Source of the DNA: Legionellaceae bacterium
GTDB lineage: Bacteria > Pseudomonadota > Gammaproteobacteria > Legionellales > Legionellaceae
Reading direction: 5' to 3'
Length of the DNA: 64,000 bases
Assembly: GCA_029212465.1 (NCBI GenBank)
Contig: JARGNV010000008.1
Coordinates: forward strand, 1 to 64,000
Shown here in pieces: positions 36,936 through 46,741 of this stretch. Position 1 is the first letter of the stretch, and each line of letters begins with the position of its first letter. A program made the position numbers and the translations under genes. Under the pieces are notes generated by a model, which was not told the DNA's origin, did not search any database, and saw only the letters and a program-made list of their open reading frames with translations.

Positions 36936-38164
36936 TACGCCTCTCTAGATACATCTAACGAAATGCCACACACCAAATCAGGTATCACCCCCCCAAATCC
37001 CTTTGCATGTCGCAAAATAGTGTTTTTCAAAAGCCGGTTATTATCAAGCATGACAAGCCCCATACGCCTTGCCAATCCAACCCCTGGCAAGTTACTTTTA
37101 AAAAGTGAGACTAACCCATCGGTTGCGGCTGTAATCGTACGCGAATCGGCTTGCCTTAAAGATTGGTAGTTTGCTAATGCTTGCTGATTTAATCCATATT
37201 TTGCAGCGCACTGTGCAAGCATCGCAACATCTCGAAGCCCCAAATTAAATCCTTGCCCTGCTACAGGGTGCAGCGTTTGTGCGGCATTTCCTACAAACAC
37301 AACCGATTCATACACCTTTTTTTGCATCGTCACTTGCTTCAGTGGATAAGTCATACGGGGCCCAACCCTTGTAAAACGCCCGGCACGATACCCAAATGCA
37401 CGTTGTAACGTACTTAAAAAAACCGTTTCTTCCATTTGTTTGAGTGCTTCAACCTCTGCAGGCGTGCGCGTCCAAACAAGCGCCATATGCTCACCTCTTA
37501 GTGGCAATAGTGCAAGTGGTCCATCTGGTGTAAAACGTTCATACGCCACCTGATGATGTGGGCGAGAAAGTGCAACATTCGCTGCAAGCGCATGCTCTGA
37601 GTACTGCTTGTAGTTTGCACTCACATGACACAATCGTCGTACTGAAGAGTCAGCACCATCAGCCGCAACCACCCATGATGCTCGGATACGTTTAGTGGTT
37701 GTTTCGGTTTGTATGGTGACAAGGCCCGCCCGCGCATCCAACTCAACCACCTTTGCAGGCATCGTACAATCTTGCTGGTTTAAGTCCGCTCGGAGTGCAT
37801 TATCCAGCAAGTGCATTTCAACCACAGCGCCCAGTGGTTCCGTCTTACTATCTGCATTTAAACATGCTTGCCCAAAACGGCCTTGTTCGGATATATGAAT
37901 CGTCTCAATGGGTGCTGCAACCGCATCGAGCGCTCCCCACACATCTAATTGCTTTAAAATACGTATGCTCGCTGGCGATAACGCAATGCTACGCGTCTCT
38001 AGTATGCTGGGCTTATTGTGCGCTACCGCACGTGCCTCTACAAGACGAACACAGAGGCCAAGTGGACGCAGCGCGTGCATCAACGCCATGCCAATTAAGC
38101 CACCTCCAACAATTAAAACATCGATATCTTCTATATCCTGCTGAACCACCTTAGCCACACACAA
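36932..38164 (-). CDS. ubiH: 2-octaprenyl-6-methoxyphenol hydroxylase UbiH
   Basis: A 410-residue FAD monooxygenase of ubiquinone synthesis. It has GGGLIGMALMHALRPLG near 20, VVAADGADSSVRRL near 167 and GNAAQTLHPVAGQGFNLGLRD near 292; the Asn in place of the usual Asp in this last motif (GNAAQT) is diagnostic of UbiH. It overlaps the end of pepP and the start of the third gene, forming a pepP-ubiH-ubiI-like operon as in enterobacteria. Confidence 0.92.
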   Translation of the reverse strand: MCVAKVVQQDIEDIDVLIVGGGLIGMALMHALRPLGLCVRLVEARAVAHNKPSILETRSIALSPASIRILKQLDVWGALDAVAAPIETIHISEQGRFGQACLNADSKTEPLGAVVEMHLLDNALRADLNQQDCTMPAKVVELDARAGLVTIQTETTTKRIRASWVVAADGADSSVRRLCHVSANYKQYSEHALAANVALSRPHHQVAYERFTPDGPLALLPLRGEHMALVWTRTPAEVEALKQMEETVFLSTLQRAFGYRAGRFTRVGPRMTYPLKQVTMQKKVYESVVFVGNAAQTLHPVAGQGFNLGLRDVAMLAQCAAKYGLNQQALANYQSLRQADSRTITAATDGLVSLFKSNLPGVGLARRMGLVMLDNNRLLKNTILRHAKGFGGVIPDLVCGISLDVSREAY

Positions 38165-39449
38165 AATCCTCTAAACTATCAGGGCTCACTCGAAGTGCCT
38201 TGGTTAAATTATCATGCCCTTCAGGCGTCACTAATATATCATCTTCAATTCGAACCCCAATGCCCCGCCATTTTTCATCAACTACGTCACAGTCTTTGGG
38301 AATATAAAGGCCAGGCTCAACTGTCAGCACCATACCAGGCTCAAGCAAACGAAATGCGCCATCTTGCATGTATGCCCCTGCATCATGCACATCCAGCCCC
38401 AGCCAATGGCTGGCATTATGCATATAAAATGTTTTATAGGCACCTTTTGCAATGAGTGTACTCACATCACCGTGTAAAAGCCCCAAGTCAACCAGCCCTC
38501 TCGTTAGCACATCAACCACCGTTGTTTGAATGCTGTCCCACGATGCTTTTGGTTTCACACACGCCATACCCTCCCGCTGTGCCTGCCAAACAAGCTCATA
38601 AATTAAACGTTGCTCAGTACTAAACTGACCGTTGATGGGATAAGTGCGCGTAATATCTGATGCATAATTGCCAAATTCTGCACCTGCATCAATCAACAGT
38701 AACTCTCCCGGCGTTAAAACAGCGTCATTTGCTGTGTAATGCAATGTACAAGCACGTGCTCCTCCTGCAACAATCGCATCATAAGCCATATCTCGACAGC
38801 CTGCCTTTCCTAGCGCATACACAAACTCCGCTTCAAGCTCACGCTCACTCTTCGCGGTTGATACAGTTTGCATAACGCGCTCATGCGCCGCAATTGAAAT
38901 ACGGGCTGCCTCGCGCATACAGGCAATTTCGTCAGTATCTTTTATGAGTCGTAACTCTCCAAGTATTGGTGTGATGTCTCCAAACATCTCAGGCACTACT
39001 TGCGCACGACGTGCGCACGCTTTTGCGCGATGCCACGCAGCCCGAAGTGTGGCATCAAATACCTCGCTGTTTCCCATGGGGAAATATACAGCACGTTTAT
39101 CGAGCAACAATGTCGGCAAACGCGTCTCTAACTCATCGCTTCTGAAAGTCGCATCAACCGACAACGCTTTCAATGCTGCATCCAAGCCAAGACGCGGCCC
39201 AACCCACTGCTCTTCATCCGGGTTATTAGGGCGGCAAAATAAAATGTTTTCGCTGTTCGCGCCTGCCGTAATAATAAGCGTTGCATCCGGTTCATTAAAC
39301 CCTGTTAAATAGTAAAAATCACTGGATTGCCGAAAACGGTAATGGCTATCCCCATTACGCAGTATTTCCGATGCAGATGGAATCACAGCCAACGTATCCA
39401 CAGGAAGTCGTGCCGCTAACGCACGCCGCCGTGCTTGATAATCAATCAT
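38151..39449 (-). CDS. pepP: Xaa-Pro aminopeptidase PepP
   Basis: A 432-residue metallopeptidase cleaving N-terminal residues before proline. Metal ligands are visible: two Asp in LLIDAGAEFGNYASDITRTYP near 253-273, a His in HNASHWLGLDVHD, and Glu in EPGLYIP and RIEDDIL. An ATG at 39449 is favoured over a TTG 30 bp upstream, giving the family N-terminus with YQARRRALA. It is the first gene of the pepP-ubiH-ubiI-like operon and divergent from coq7 (78 bp between the ATGs). Confidence 0.93.
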   Translation of the reverse strand: MIDYQARRRALAARLPVDTLAVIPSASEILRNGDSHYRFRQSSDFYYLTGFNEPDATLIITAGANSENILFCRPNNPDEEQWVGPRLGLDAALKALSVDATFRSDELETRLPTLLLDKRAVYFPMGNSEVFDATLRAAWHRAKACARRAQVVPEMFGDITPILGELRLIKDTDEIACMREAARISIAAHERVMQTVSTAKSERELEAEFVYALGKAGCRDMAYDAIVAGGARACTLHYTANDAVLTPGELLLIDAGAEFGNYASDITRTYPINGQFSTEQRLIYELVWQAQREGMACVKPKASWDSIQTTVVDVLTRGLVDLGLLHGDVSTLIAKGAYKTFYMHNASHWLGLDVHDAGAYMQDGAFRLLEPGMVLTVEPGLYIPKDCDVVDEKWRGIGVRIEDDILVTPEGHDNLTKALRVSPDSLEDFVCG

Positions 39450-39490
39450 ATGCCACGTCACCTTATCATTTTTTTTCAATCATAACGGAT

Positions 39491-39519
39491 TTGCTGAGGC
39501 AACCCAAACTTGCTAGTAT
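39491..39519 (+). promoter_or_regulatory. Sigma-70 promoter for coq7, possibly giving a leaderless mRNA
   Basis: TTGCTG (39491-39496), a 17-bp spacer and TAGTAT (39514-39519) are a near-consensus promoter. The expected start site, 6-8 bp after the -10, coincides with the ATG at 39527, and no Shine-Dalgarno lies between. Confidence 0.6.
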
Positions 39520-39526
39520 GCGCTGC

Positions 39527-40168
39527 ATGCGAAAAATAACACCCCTTGACCGTCTTCTTACTGAAGTCGATGCAACCTTACGTACCGTGCTCGCTCCCCA
39601 AAAGCGTGAGTGTCCACGGGAATCCCCTGCAAAAGCTGTTCCTGATGCGCCCCTTAGCGCCAAAGAAAAAAAACACGTTGCAGGCCTGATGCGTGTGAAC
39701 CATGCAGGTGAAGTATGTGCACAAGCACTTTACCGAGGACAAGCTTTAACCGCAAAACTTGAAACTGTTAGAGCACAAATGAATGCCGCTGCCATCGAAG
39801 AAATTGATCACCTCGCCTGGTGTGAGGCGCGTCTTAAAGAGCTTGGCAGTGCGCCAAGCCTACTCAACCCTTTTTGGTATGCAGGCTCGTGGTTTATCGG
39901 TGCTTTTGCAGGCCTTATTGGCGACCAGTGGAGCCTTGGATTTGTCGCTGAAACTGAGCGGCAAGTTACAAAACATCTAGAGCGGCACTTAAATCACTTG
40001 CCCCCGTCTGATCAAAAAACCATCGCCATTCTCTCACAGATGAAAACCGATGAAATGGCACATGCTGAGCTCGCACATGATGCGGGCGCAAAAGAACTCC
40101 CTCTTTTGATAAGACAGCTAATGTATGCTATATCAAAATTATTGACGGAAAGCAGTTATCACCTCTAA
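39527..40168 (+). CDS. coq7: 2-nonaprenyl-3-methyl-6-methoxy-1,4-benzoquinol hydroxylase Coq7
   Basis: A 213-residue di-iron enzyme for the C6 hydroxylation of ubiquinone, used instead of UbiF. Iron ligands are in MRVNHAGEVCAQALYRGQ near 53, EEIDHLAWCEARL near 89 and MKTDEMAHAELAHDAGA near 175. The frame is open 156 bp further upstream across the pepP start, but the family N-terminus (ITPLDRLLTEVDATLRT) and the promoter position fix the ATG at 39527 (39518 is a less likely alternative). Confidence 0.92.
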   Translation: MRKITPLDRLLTEVDATLRTVLAPQKRECPRESPAKAVPDAPLSAKEKKHVAGLMRVNHAGEVCAQALYRGQALTAKLETVRAQMNAAAIEEIDHLAWCEARLKELGSAPSLLNPFWYAGSWFIGAFAGLIGDQWSLGFVAETERQVTKHLERHLNHLPPSDQKTIAILSQMKTDEMAHAELAHDAGAKELPLLIRQLMYAISKLLTESSYHL

Positions 40169-40183
40169 ATGAGGAAACATACC

Positions 40184-41176
40184 ATGGAACAAAGCGTCCT
40201 ATTTATTGTAGGTATTATTGTTCTGGCTTACGCATTCGACTTTATTAATGGCTTTCATGATGCGGGTAATTCTATTGCGACCATTGTGACAACCGGTGTA
40301 TTAACGCCAAGGCAAGCTGTATTGTGGGCTGCTTTTTTTAACTTCATCGCATTTGCCTTCTTTAATTTGATGGTGGCTAAAACGATTGGTAAGGGGATTA
40401 TCAATCCTGAAATTATCAATCCGAGCCTCATCTTCTCTGCGCTCATTGGTGCTACGTGCTGGAATCTCCTTACTTGGTACTTCGGTCTGCCATCAAGCTC
40501 ATCACATGCACTCATTGGTGGTTTGGCAGGGGCCGGTATCGCACAAGGGGGGTTTCATAGCCTACAAAGCGCAGGCTTTATTAAAGTGGGATTCGGTATT
40601 TTTATCGCGCCCCTCTTGGGCCTTTTGGCGGGCGCACTCATTGGCGCTTTACTCAGGTATTGTTTTAAAAACAATCATGAAGAGCAACTGAACCGATGGT
40701 TCAAGTATTTACAACTCACTTCGTCAGCGTTGCTAAGTCTTGCACACGGTAGTAACGATGCGCAAAAAACCATGGGGATTATCACGGCTTTACTGATGTC
40801 AGCATCTTGGCTTGAAGGGCCTTTCCATGTTCCGTTTTGGGTCGTTATTTCCTGTTACTTAATGATAAGCCTTGGCACACTCTTTGGCGGATGGCGCATC
40901 GTACACACCATGGGTTCATGTATCACACACCTAAACCCCATGCGAGGATGCGCGGCAGAAACAGGCGCTGCAGGCATTATCCTCGCATCAACAGAGGGTG
41001 GCATTCCGGTCTCAACCACACAAACCGTTACCGGCTCTATTGCAGGCGTTGGCTTTTCAAATACAGAGGGCGGTACACACTGGCGCACAGTTAAAAGAAT
41101 CTGTATTGCATGGCTATTTACGCTGCCTGCAGCAGGATTCGTCTCTGCCTGTGTGATGGCTTTATTTCTAATTTAA
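40184..41176 (+). CDS. Inorganic phosphate transporter, Pit family
   Basis: A 330-residue integral membrane protein with about ten helices in two repeats. The family motif appears twice: AFDFINGFHDAGNSIAT near 14-30 and LAHGSNDAQKTMGIIT near 190. LPSSSSHALIGGL and VSTTQTVTGSIAGVG are also typical. It should import phosphate with protons or Na+. The ATG at 40184 has GAGGAAA nine nt upstream and is preferred over an ATG 15 bp earlier. The DUF47/PhoU-like partner gene often found beside short Pit proteins is absent. Confidence 0.93.
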   Translation: MEQSVLFIVGIIVLAYAFDFINGFHDAGNSIATIVTTGVLTPRQAVLWAAFFNFIAFAFFNLMVAKTIGKGIINPEIINPSLIFSALIGATCWNLLTWYFGLPSSSSHALIGGLAGAGIAQGGFHSLQSAGFIKVGFGIFIAPLLGLLAGALIGALLRYCFKNNHEEQLNRWFKYLQLTSSALLSLAHGSNDAQKTMGIITALLMSASWLEGPFHVPFWVVISCYLMISLGTLFGGWRIVHTMGSCITHLNPMRGCAAETGAAGIILASTEGGIPVSTTQTVTGSIAGVGFSNTEGGTHWRTVKRICIAWLFTLPAAGFVSACVMALFLI

Positions 41177-41195
41177 GCGCACCTGGGTTTTAAGA

Positions 41196-42584
41196 CTACT
41201 CCTCAAGCGCGAGGTTTTTGGGTGACAATGCACTATTTGAGCGACTAAACCCAAAATAAACAACCATTCCAATCGCCATCCACACAATAAACCGCAACAA
41301 AGTTACCCAGGGCAAGTTAACCATTAAATAGGTACAACTCACAATCCCTAATAATGGCGTTAATGGCGCGCCTGGTGTTTTAAAGGGACGCTCTATATCT
41401 GGTTGTGTATAACGCAATATAATCACACCGCCGCACACCACAATAAACGCAAATAATGTCCCCACATTGACTAGCTCTGCCAGATCACCAATCGGCACCC
41501 AACCTGCAATTAGCGCCATTAAAATGCCACAGGTCACCAAAATACGAACGGGCGTATGTGTGCGCGGATGGAGCTTTGAAAAATAATGTGGCAATAATCC
41601 ATCTCGCGACATTGCTAAAAACACACGGCTCAAACCGTAAAAGAGCACGAGCATCACTGTTGTCAGACCTGCTATAGCCCCTACACCAACGACCCCTGCA
41701 ATAACCGGCTGCCCCAGAAGTAATAAAGCATGACTAATGGGAGACGCAACATTTAATAATTTATACGATACAGAGCCTGTTAAACTCCCTGCCACAATGA
41801 TATAGATAACTGTGCAAATAAATAATGAGCCAACAATACCAATTGGAAGGTTTCTTTGTGGCTCCATCACTTCTTCTGCCGTCGTTGCCACAGCATCAAA
41901 CCCAACATATGCAAAGAAAATAAGTGATGCACCTTCAACGACACCACCCCATCCAAATGGCACGAAGGGCTCCCAGTTTACTTTCTGAAAAGCAAGCCCT
42001 GTCACAATGACAACAACACCAATCACAAGTAATTTGATCATGACCATCGTATGGTTAAAACGCGCGCTTGAGCGCATCCCAACACTTAAAAGCCCCGTTA
42101 GTGAAAAAATCACCAACAATGCCATTACATTCACAAACCCACCCTCACTCGGGCCATGAAGCAGTGTTTTAGGAAAATGTATTGCAAGGCTTGAAAACAC
42201 ATCTCCGACGTAAGCACTCCATCCAACCGATACGGCAGACACAGAAACGGTATACTCTAGCAATAAATCCCAGCCTACAATCCAGGCAAGCAATTCACCA
42301 AATCCTGCATAAGCATAACCATAAGCACTTCCACAGCCCCCAATCATCGCCGCAAGTTCAGCATAGGAAAGCGCGGAAAATACACAAGCAAGCCCAGCTA
42401 GCACATAAGAAAAAATAATGGCGGGTCCTGCTTGCGTTGCGGCTACAACACCGGTCAACACAAAAACACCCGCTCCAATAACTGCCCCAATTCCCAAAAG
42501 CGTCAAATCAAAACCAGACAAACAGCGCTTTAATGCTAAGCCATCTGATGAGGCACGGGGATCTTTCTTGCGAAACAGGTCCAT
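41196..42584 (-). CDS. APC-family amino acid permease (cationic/branched amino-acid transporter type)
   Basis: A 462-residue, 12-helix transporter. LTLLGIGAVIGAGVFVLTG in helix 1 (about 29-47), AGPAIIFSYVLAGLACVFSALSYAE and FFAYVGFDAVATTAEE near 228 are classic APC signatures of the CAT/YfnA/YhdG branch. Substrate cannot be told from sequence; legionellae depend on host amino acids and carry many such permeases. It is alone on its strand and convergent with the Pit transporter (20-bp gap). Confidence 0.92.
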   Translation of the reverse strand: MDLFRKKDPRASSDGLALKRCLSGFDLTLLGIGAVIGAGVFVLTGVVAATQAGPAIIFSYVLAGLACVFSALSYAELAAMIGGCGSAYGYAYAGFGELLAWIVGWDLLLEYTVSVSAVSVGWSAYVGDVFSSLAIHFPKTLLHGPSEGGFVNVMALLVIFSLTGLLSVGMRSSARFNHTMVMIKLLVIGVVVIVTGLAFQKVNWEPFVPFGWGGVVEGASLIFFAYVGFDAVATTAEEVMEPQRNLPIGIVGSLFICTVIYIIVAGSLTGSVSYKLLNVASPISHALLLLGQPVIAGVVGVGAIAGLTTVMLVLFYGLSRVFLAMSRDGLLPHYFSKLHPRTHTPVRILVTCGILMALIAGWVPIGDLAELVNVGTLFAFIVVCGGVIILRYTQPDIERPFKTPGAPLTPLLGIVSCTYLMVNLPWVTLLRFIVWMAIGMVVYFGFSRSNSALSPKNLALEE

Positions 42585-42677
42585 GATAGTATAGGCCCTC
42601 TATATTTTTGGTACTGGTCTCTCAACATTAACACTAAAGGGAGTTACTGAAAAACCCCTCCGGCAGGCTAAATATAC

Positions 42678-43235
42678 ATGAGACAAACACGCTTTTTGTT
42701 TTTCGGTCTACTGCTGTTTAAAAACTTGTATGCGGACACCCCTTCTTTTTGCAAAAGCTGGCCAGCCTGGCTGAAGCCCGTTTGCGTCCGTCCCTATCAA
42801 ACCTGGACTGAGGGCGATAACGAACTTTATCTGACAGGATATGCTTGGCACAATCGCTTCCGTTACCCAGAGCACAAACTAGGCACTTACAATGAAAATG
42901 CTTGGGGCGGCGGCCTTGGCAAAGGGTTCTTTGACGAAAATGGTGACTGGCATGGCCTTTATGCCTTTGCCTTCCTTGAGTCTCACAGTAAAGTTCAGCC
43001 CATTGCAGGTTATGCCTTCCTAAAAACACTTCACATTAATGAGACCAGCAGCGCTGGCATTGGCTTTACCGTATTCATCACAGCAAGGCCTGACATTCTT
43101 AACAATGCTCCTTTTCCAGGAGCACTGCCTTGGGCAGGTATTAACTTCCACCGCCTCTCGCTCCTCGCTTCCTATGTCCCCGGAGCAAGAGGGGTTGGAA
43201 ATGTTCTCTTTGTGCTTGGCAAATACACCTTTTAA
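42678..43235 (+). CDS. pagP: Lipid A palmitoyltransferase PagP (Rcp-like)
   Basis: A 185-residue outer-membrane enzyme that moves palmitate from phospholipids to lipid A. A signal peptide (about 19 residues, ending NLYA-DTP) is followed by TGYAWHNRFRY with the catalytic His, then ENAWGGGLGKGFFDENGDWHGLYAFAFLESHS and a C-terminal eight-strand barrel ending in Phe. In L. pneumophila the homologue Rcp promotes resistance to cationic peptides. AGG precedes the ATG at a long distance. Confidence 0.92.
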   Translation: MRQTRFLFFGLLLFKNLYADTPSFCKSWPAWLKPVCVRPYQTWTEGDNELYLTGYAWHNRFRYPEHKLGTYNENAWGGGLGKGFFDENGDWHGLYAFAFLESHSKVQPIAGYAFLKTLHINETSSAGIGFTVFITARPDILNNAPFPGALPWAGINFHRLSLLASYVPGARGVGNVLFVLGKYTF

Positions 43236-43366
43236 TCGCTTACGCGCCTAGTCATAAATTTCTTACACAAAAAAATTCTTTTTTCTAACTTAGCAGCGGG
43301 AATAACATGTTATTATAAGAGGTTTGGGAACTTTTTGGGCTAAAAAAAAACAATTTGCAATATTCC

Positions 43367-43395
43367 TTGCATCTTCTTTTTATATCCATTAGAAT
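43367..43395 (+). promoter_or_regulatory. Sigma-70 promoter for the 844-residue membrane protein
   Basis: TTGCAT (43367-43372), a 17-bp spacer and TAGAAT (43390-43395) match the consensus closely. Transcription would start near 43402 and the first usable ATG is at 43427. Confidence 0.7.
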
Positions 43396-43426
43396 TTACA
43401 TCAATCTCAGCTACTGTTCTAATCAA

Positions 43427-45961
43427 ATGACTCGGGTGTTAGGCAATACAGCAGATTCACCCCTATTAGGAACGACTGCTCTCAAAGAGCAGCTTCTGAA
43501 TACGACGGCGCCCTCTGGAACAGCACCCTTCTTACAAGTTCCTAAAAACACGCCTCTCACCGACACACCAAACTCAAAACCGCTCCAAAAAACTGCTTTA
43601 AATCTTAAGAAAAAAGACGCGCCGCCTGCACCCAAAAAGAAAGCAACCACATACAAAGCTAAGGTGACAGAATCCGTTACAAAGCTTGATAAAGATGGAA
43701 GCATTTACTCTGCTTATGGCTTCCTTGATGTACTCAACTTAGGCCCTAAAATGCTCGAGCTTGGGTGTGGCCTACAGTATGGCTTGCAAGATGATGCCAG
43801 CGCAGCGGAAGACATGTACAACTGGCTTCGCACCCCTGAAGGGCTTATTGCAGCAACACTCGGCATAGTCCCCATTGCCTTAATTGGCGCATTTGCCAAT
43901 AGCTATTACAACTCTGAAACGGCTGCAGGAAAAGCTGTTTATCGTGCATGGCAGTCGTTCCGAGACGCCGCCAAAGGTATTAAAAATGCGTTGCGCGGCA
44001 CTAAAAGCACGGTTAAAGCCATTTATTTGCTCGCAGCAAAAGATTACTCTTTCCTTCTTCTTTGGGCTGGCGGATTCTTTGCGATTGCATCAGCACTCAA
44101 TCGCACCTGGAATCGCGGTATGATTAACGCCCGAAAAGATATGATGGATGATAATAAGGCTGCCATTAGCGACTTAGACCACTGGGGTACATTCCGAGAG
44201 CTCACAACACCACTACCTGAAGATGGTAGTGAAGCACTCAAAAAACATGCTAACGGCTTTCGTCTTATTCGCGACCGAAACGATAAATCTAAAAATGAAC
44301 TCTATTACATTAGTTATGACTACGAAACCAAGCAAGCCAAAAGCCATCGTGTTCATATCGACGCCAAAAAACTCAACACACTCTTAAACCACACGGATGC
44401 ATCCCGTGACTTAAACCCATTACACCCAAGCATTCTCCAGTGGCGCAGTCTGCTCCCCGGCATTGCAGAAAAACACTACGCAGCATTTCACAAAGCCATC
44501 ACGGAGCGTGTTAATAAAAATAAGCAGTCCAAAACGCTCGAACGTAAAGGTTACGGTTCAGCAACCTATAGTGGCTTTATTGATGGTCTCTATATGTTTA
44601 TGGGACTTATTTCCATTACTGCAATGACACCACAAATTCTTTTTGTGGTGTCTTGTGTGTCGCTCTTCTTCTGTGCCACCTGTATTGTCACACGCCTACA
44701 TGAAGAGAAAGATTTTCAAAGAAACTTATACATTTCTCGACATAAAACAGAGCTCGCTTTAAGCGCAAAAAACCTCGAAATACAACTCTCTAAACGCGCT
44801 GAAATAGAGCACAGAATACTCAAAGTCACCAACGACTTGTCTATTGAGCTCGACGACGACGCCCTCACTAAATTACTCCAGAAGGCAGATGCTAGCGTTA
44901 ATGCGGCACTCGCTCAGTTCAATGGCGATCGGAAGAAATTATTTGAAACTCAAAAAATTTCAAAAACAGACGCCATTTTAATGGGACTGCGCCAGGCACT
45001 CGCGGCCTATACAGCGCTTGTATGTAGTGTATTTGCAATCTCTGCCGTTAGCTCACTCTTTTTTGCAACCGCACTGCCTGAGTTAGTTGCTCTTTGTACT
45101 GTACTCGCGGGTGTTGCGCTTGTTGTTGGCTTTACAGCGTACTCTCTAAGCATTGCACGCGACTACACAGCCAAACAAAAACAACACCAGGCCGACAAAG
45201 ATGTTTCTATTTATAATTTTGTTGAAAAATACAAAAACAAACCTTTAAATGTCTTACTGAAAGAGTTTCCTAAAGAAAAAGGTAAACAGGGCTCCTCTAC
45301 GCTGTTCGATTTAGGGCTTGATTTAGCACTACCTATTTATTTCTTAATGAGTTGGACTGACATATTCCGCGCAGCTTTCTCAGGCCTCCTTAAGGCCATT
45401 AAGTTTTTCCTTATGGGCTGTGAATTAACCGGTTTCTCAGCAGATATGAGCAACCCTCTGACATATCTGTTCATCGTCCCCGCAATTGTAAGCTTTGCCT
45501 TTGTTTGGGCAGGCCGCGTGGCTGGCAAGCACCTCAAGTCATTATTTGATCAGTCAAACGATGTTGCTAACACTGCCGATAAGAAAAGTGCTTCTGAAAA
45601 AGGGACCTCACAAGAGGAAAAAGCAAAAAACAGTGTTAATAAAAATGCGTCTAAAGCACATCAAGATGCTAAGCAAGAAAAAAATAGTCCGCACGACGGT
45701 GAAGACCCACTCCACGACGATGCGTCAGTAGACTCTGCAGACACATCAGAAAACGCACCCGCAAATACATCTATTCTTGCAAAGTCGAGCATGTTTAATT
45801 CAAGTGTGCCGATGCCAACACAGTCATCACGCAGGCGCTACTCAATCACCGAAGCTACATCGACTTCCAATGCAAAAGCAGGTGAAGGAGGAGCGTCATC
45901 CGGCAATCAAAGAGAGCGAAGCCCCTCTTGGGAGCCGCCTCGGTCACTCATGTTTAGCTAA
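43427..45961 (+). CDS. Large multi-pass membrane protein of unknown function
   Basis: An 844-residue protein I do not recognise. The N-terminal 95 residues are Thr/Pro/Lys rich and disordered-looking. Membrane helices are predicted at about 136-158, 203-225, 383-425 (two), 520-575 (two) and 625-700 (two), separated by long charged helical segments. The last 140 residues are low-complexity, Ser/Lys/Asp/Glu rich, ending SWEPPRSLMFS. The frame opens 72 bp earlier at a TTG, but that lies before the promoter, so the ATG at 43427 is chosen although no Shine-Dalgarno is visible. The architecture resembles the orphan at 4620-6620. Confidence 0.8.
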   Translation: MTRVLGNTADSPLLGTTALKEQLLNTTAPSGTAPFLQVPKNTPLTDTPNSKPLQKTALNLKKKDAPPAPKKKATTYKAKVTESVTKLDKDGSIYSAYGFLDVLNLGPKMLELGCGLQYGLQDDASAAEDMYNWLRTPEGLIAATLGIVPIALIGAFANSYYNSETAAGKAVYRAWQSFRDAAKGIKNALRGTKSTVKAIYLLAAKDYSFLLLWAGGFFAIASALNRTWNRGMINARKDMMDDNKAAISDLDHWGTFRELTTPLPEDGSEALKKHANGFRLIRDRNDKSKNELYYISYDYETKQAKSHRVHIDAKKLNTLLNHTDASRDLNPLHPSILQWRSLLPGIAEKHYAAFHKAITERVNKNKQSKTLERKGYGSATYSGFIDGLYMFMGLISITAMTPQILFVVSCVSLFFCATCIVTRLHEEKDFQRNLYISRHKTELALSAKNLEIQLSKRAEIEHRILKVTNDLSIELDDDALTKLLQKADASVNAALAQFNGDRKKLFETQKISKTDAILMGLRQALAAYTALVCSVFAISAVSSLFFATALPELVALCTVLAGVALVVGFTAYSLSIARDYTAKQKQHQADKDVSIYNFVEKYKNKPLNVLLKEFPKEKGKQGSSTLFDLGLDLALPIYFLMSWTDIFRAAFSGLLKAIKFFLMGCELTGFSADMSNPLTYLFIVPAIVSFAFVWAGRVAGKHLKSLFDQSNDVANTADKKSASEKGTSQEEKAKNSVNKNASKAHQDAKQEKNSPHDGEDPLHDDASVDSADTSENAPANTSILAKSSMFNSSVPMPTQSSRRRYSITEATSTSNAKAGEGGASSGNQRERSPSWEPPRSLMFS

Positions 45962-46037
45962 AGACTACTCTGCTGCACCCTCACCCCCCATTAGACGCCA
46001 AGGAGCCGCGTCCTCCGCATTTAACTGATGGTAAGCC

Positions 46038-46637
46038 CTAACAAGAAACCTCTTGCTGATATAGCTCTGGATTTAGGGCTGCAGAATTATACATTTTAAA
46101 CTGTCTATATACACGAAAGGTTCTCTTTCTCTCGGCGACTTCTTGTAATAACTCATCAAGGCACAGCAAAAGCTGTCGACTTTGTGCAACGATTACTTCA
46201 AGCTTCTTCAAGCACTGTGTTCGATGCGCATCATCAGCATCTTCGCGAACCGTTTGTGCGGCCATATGATAATGCTTCAGTGCGAGAATAGATAACCTAT
46301 CTATCATCATCCCCGGTGTCTCAGAATGTACAGGAGCAAACTCTGAAGATACTGGCTGTAACAAACTTATCAAATGATCATCTATCGCTTCCATGCAATC
46401 ATTACGTTTTTGATTATATCCATCAATTGCGCGCTTTGCATGATAGACAAACTCATGCCCCATATCTTCACGACGCGCCTTATCTTCAGCATGCCACAAC
46501 TGATAGTTAAACGCATGATTTTCTTCAACTAGCCTCAAGAAGCCTTCCGCTTTTAAGCACACTTCTGACGCCTTCCAGGTTACAATTGCCTCATCGTGCA
46601 AATCCTTAATGGCAAACACATCAATTTTTTTTTCCAC
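46038..46637 (-). CDS. Unrecognised helical protein
   Basis: A 199-residue soluble protein with no signal or membrane segment. It is rich in His, Glu, Lys and Leu and appears almost entirely helical. No family recognised. The start is a GTG at 46637 with only a weak AGAGC upstream; no ATG occurs nearby, so the N-terminus is uncertain. It is convergent with the large membrane protein (76-bp gap) and divergent from the secreted protein at 46742. Confidence 0.65.
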   Translation of the reverse strand: MEKKIDVFAIKDLHDEAIVTWKASEVCLKAEGFLRLVEENHAFNYQLWHAEDKARREDMGHEFVYHAKRAIDGYNQKRNDCMEAIDDHLISLLQPVSSEFAPVHSETPGMMIDRLSILALKHYHMAAQTVREDADDAHRTQCLKKLEVIVAQSRQLLLCLDELLQEVAERKRTFRVYRQFKMYNSAALNPELYQQEVSC

Positions 46638-46741
46638 AACAAGCTCTAGTTCAAAAATAAAGCGTTATCCTAACATATCACGCCTTAGCATTCATCCTCG
46701 TTTTGATTATAATGGGTCAACATCCATTCCAAGGGGGCCCT

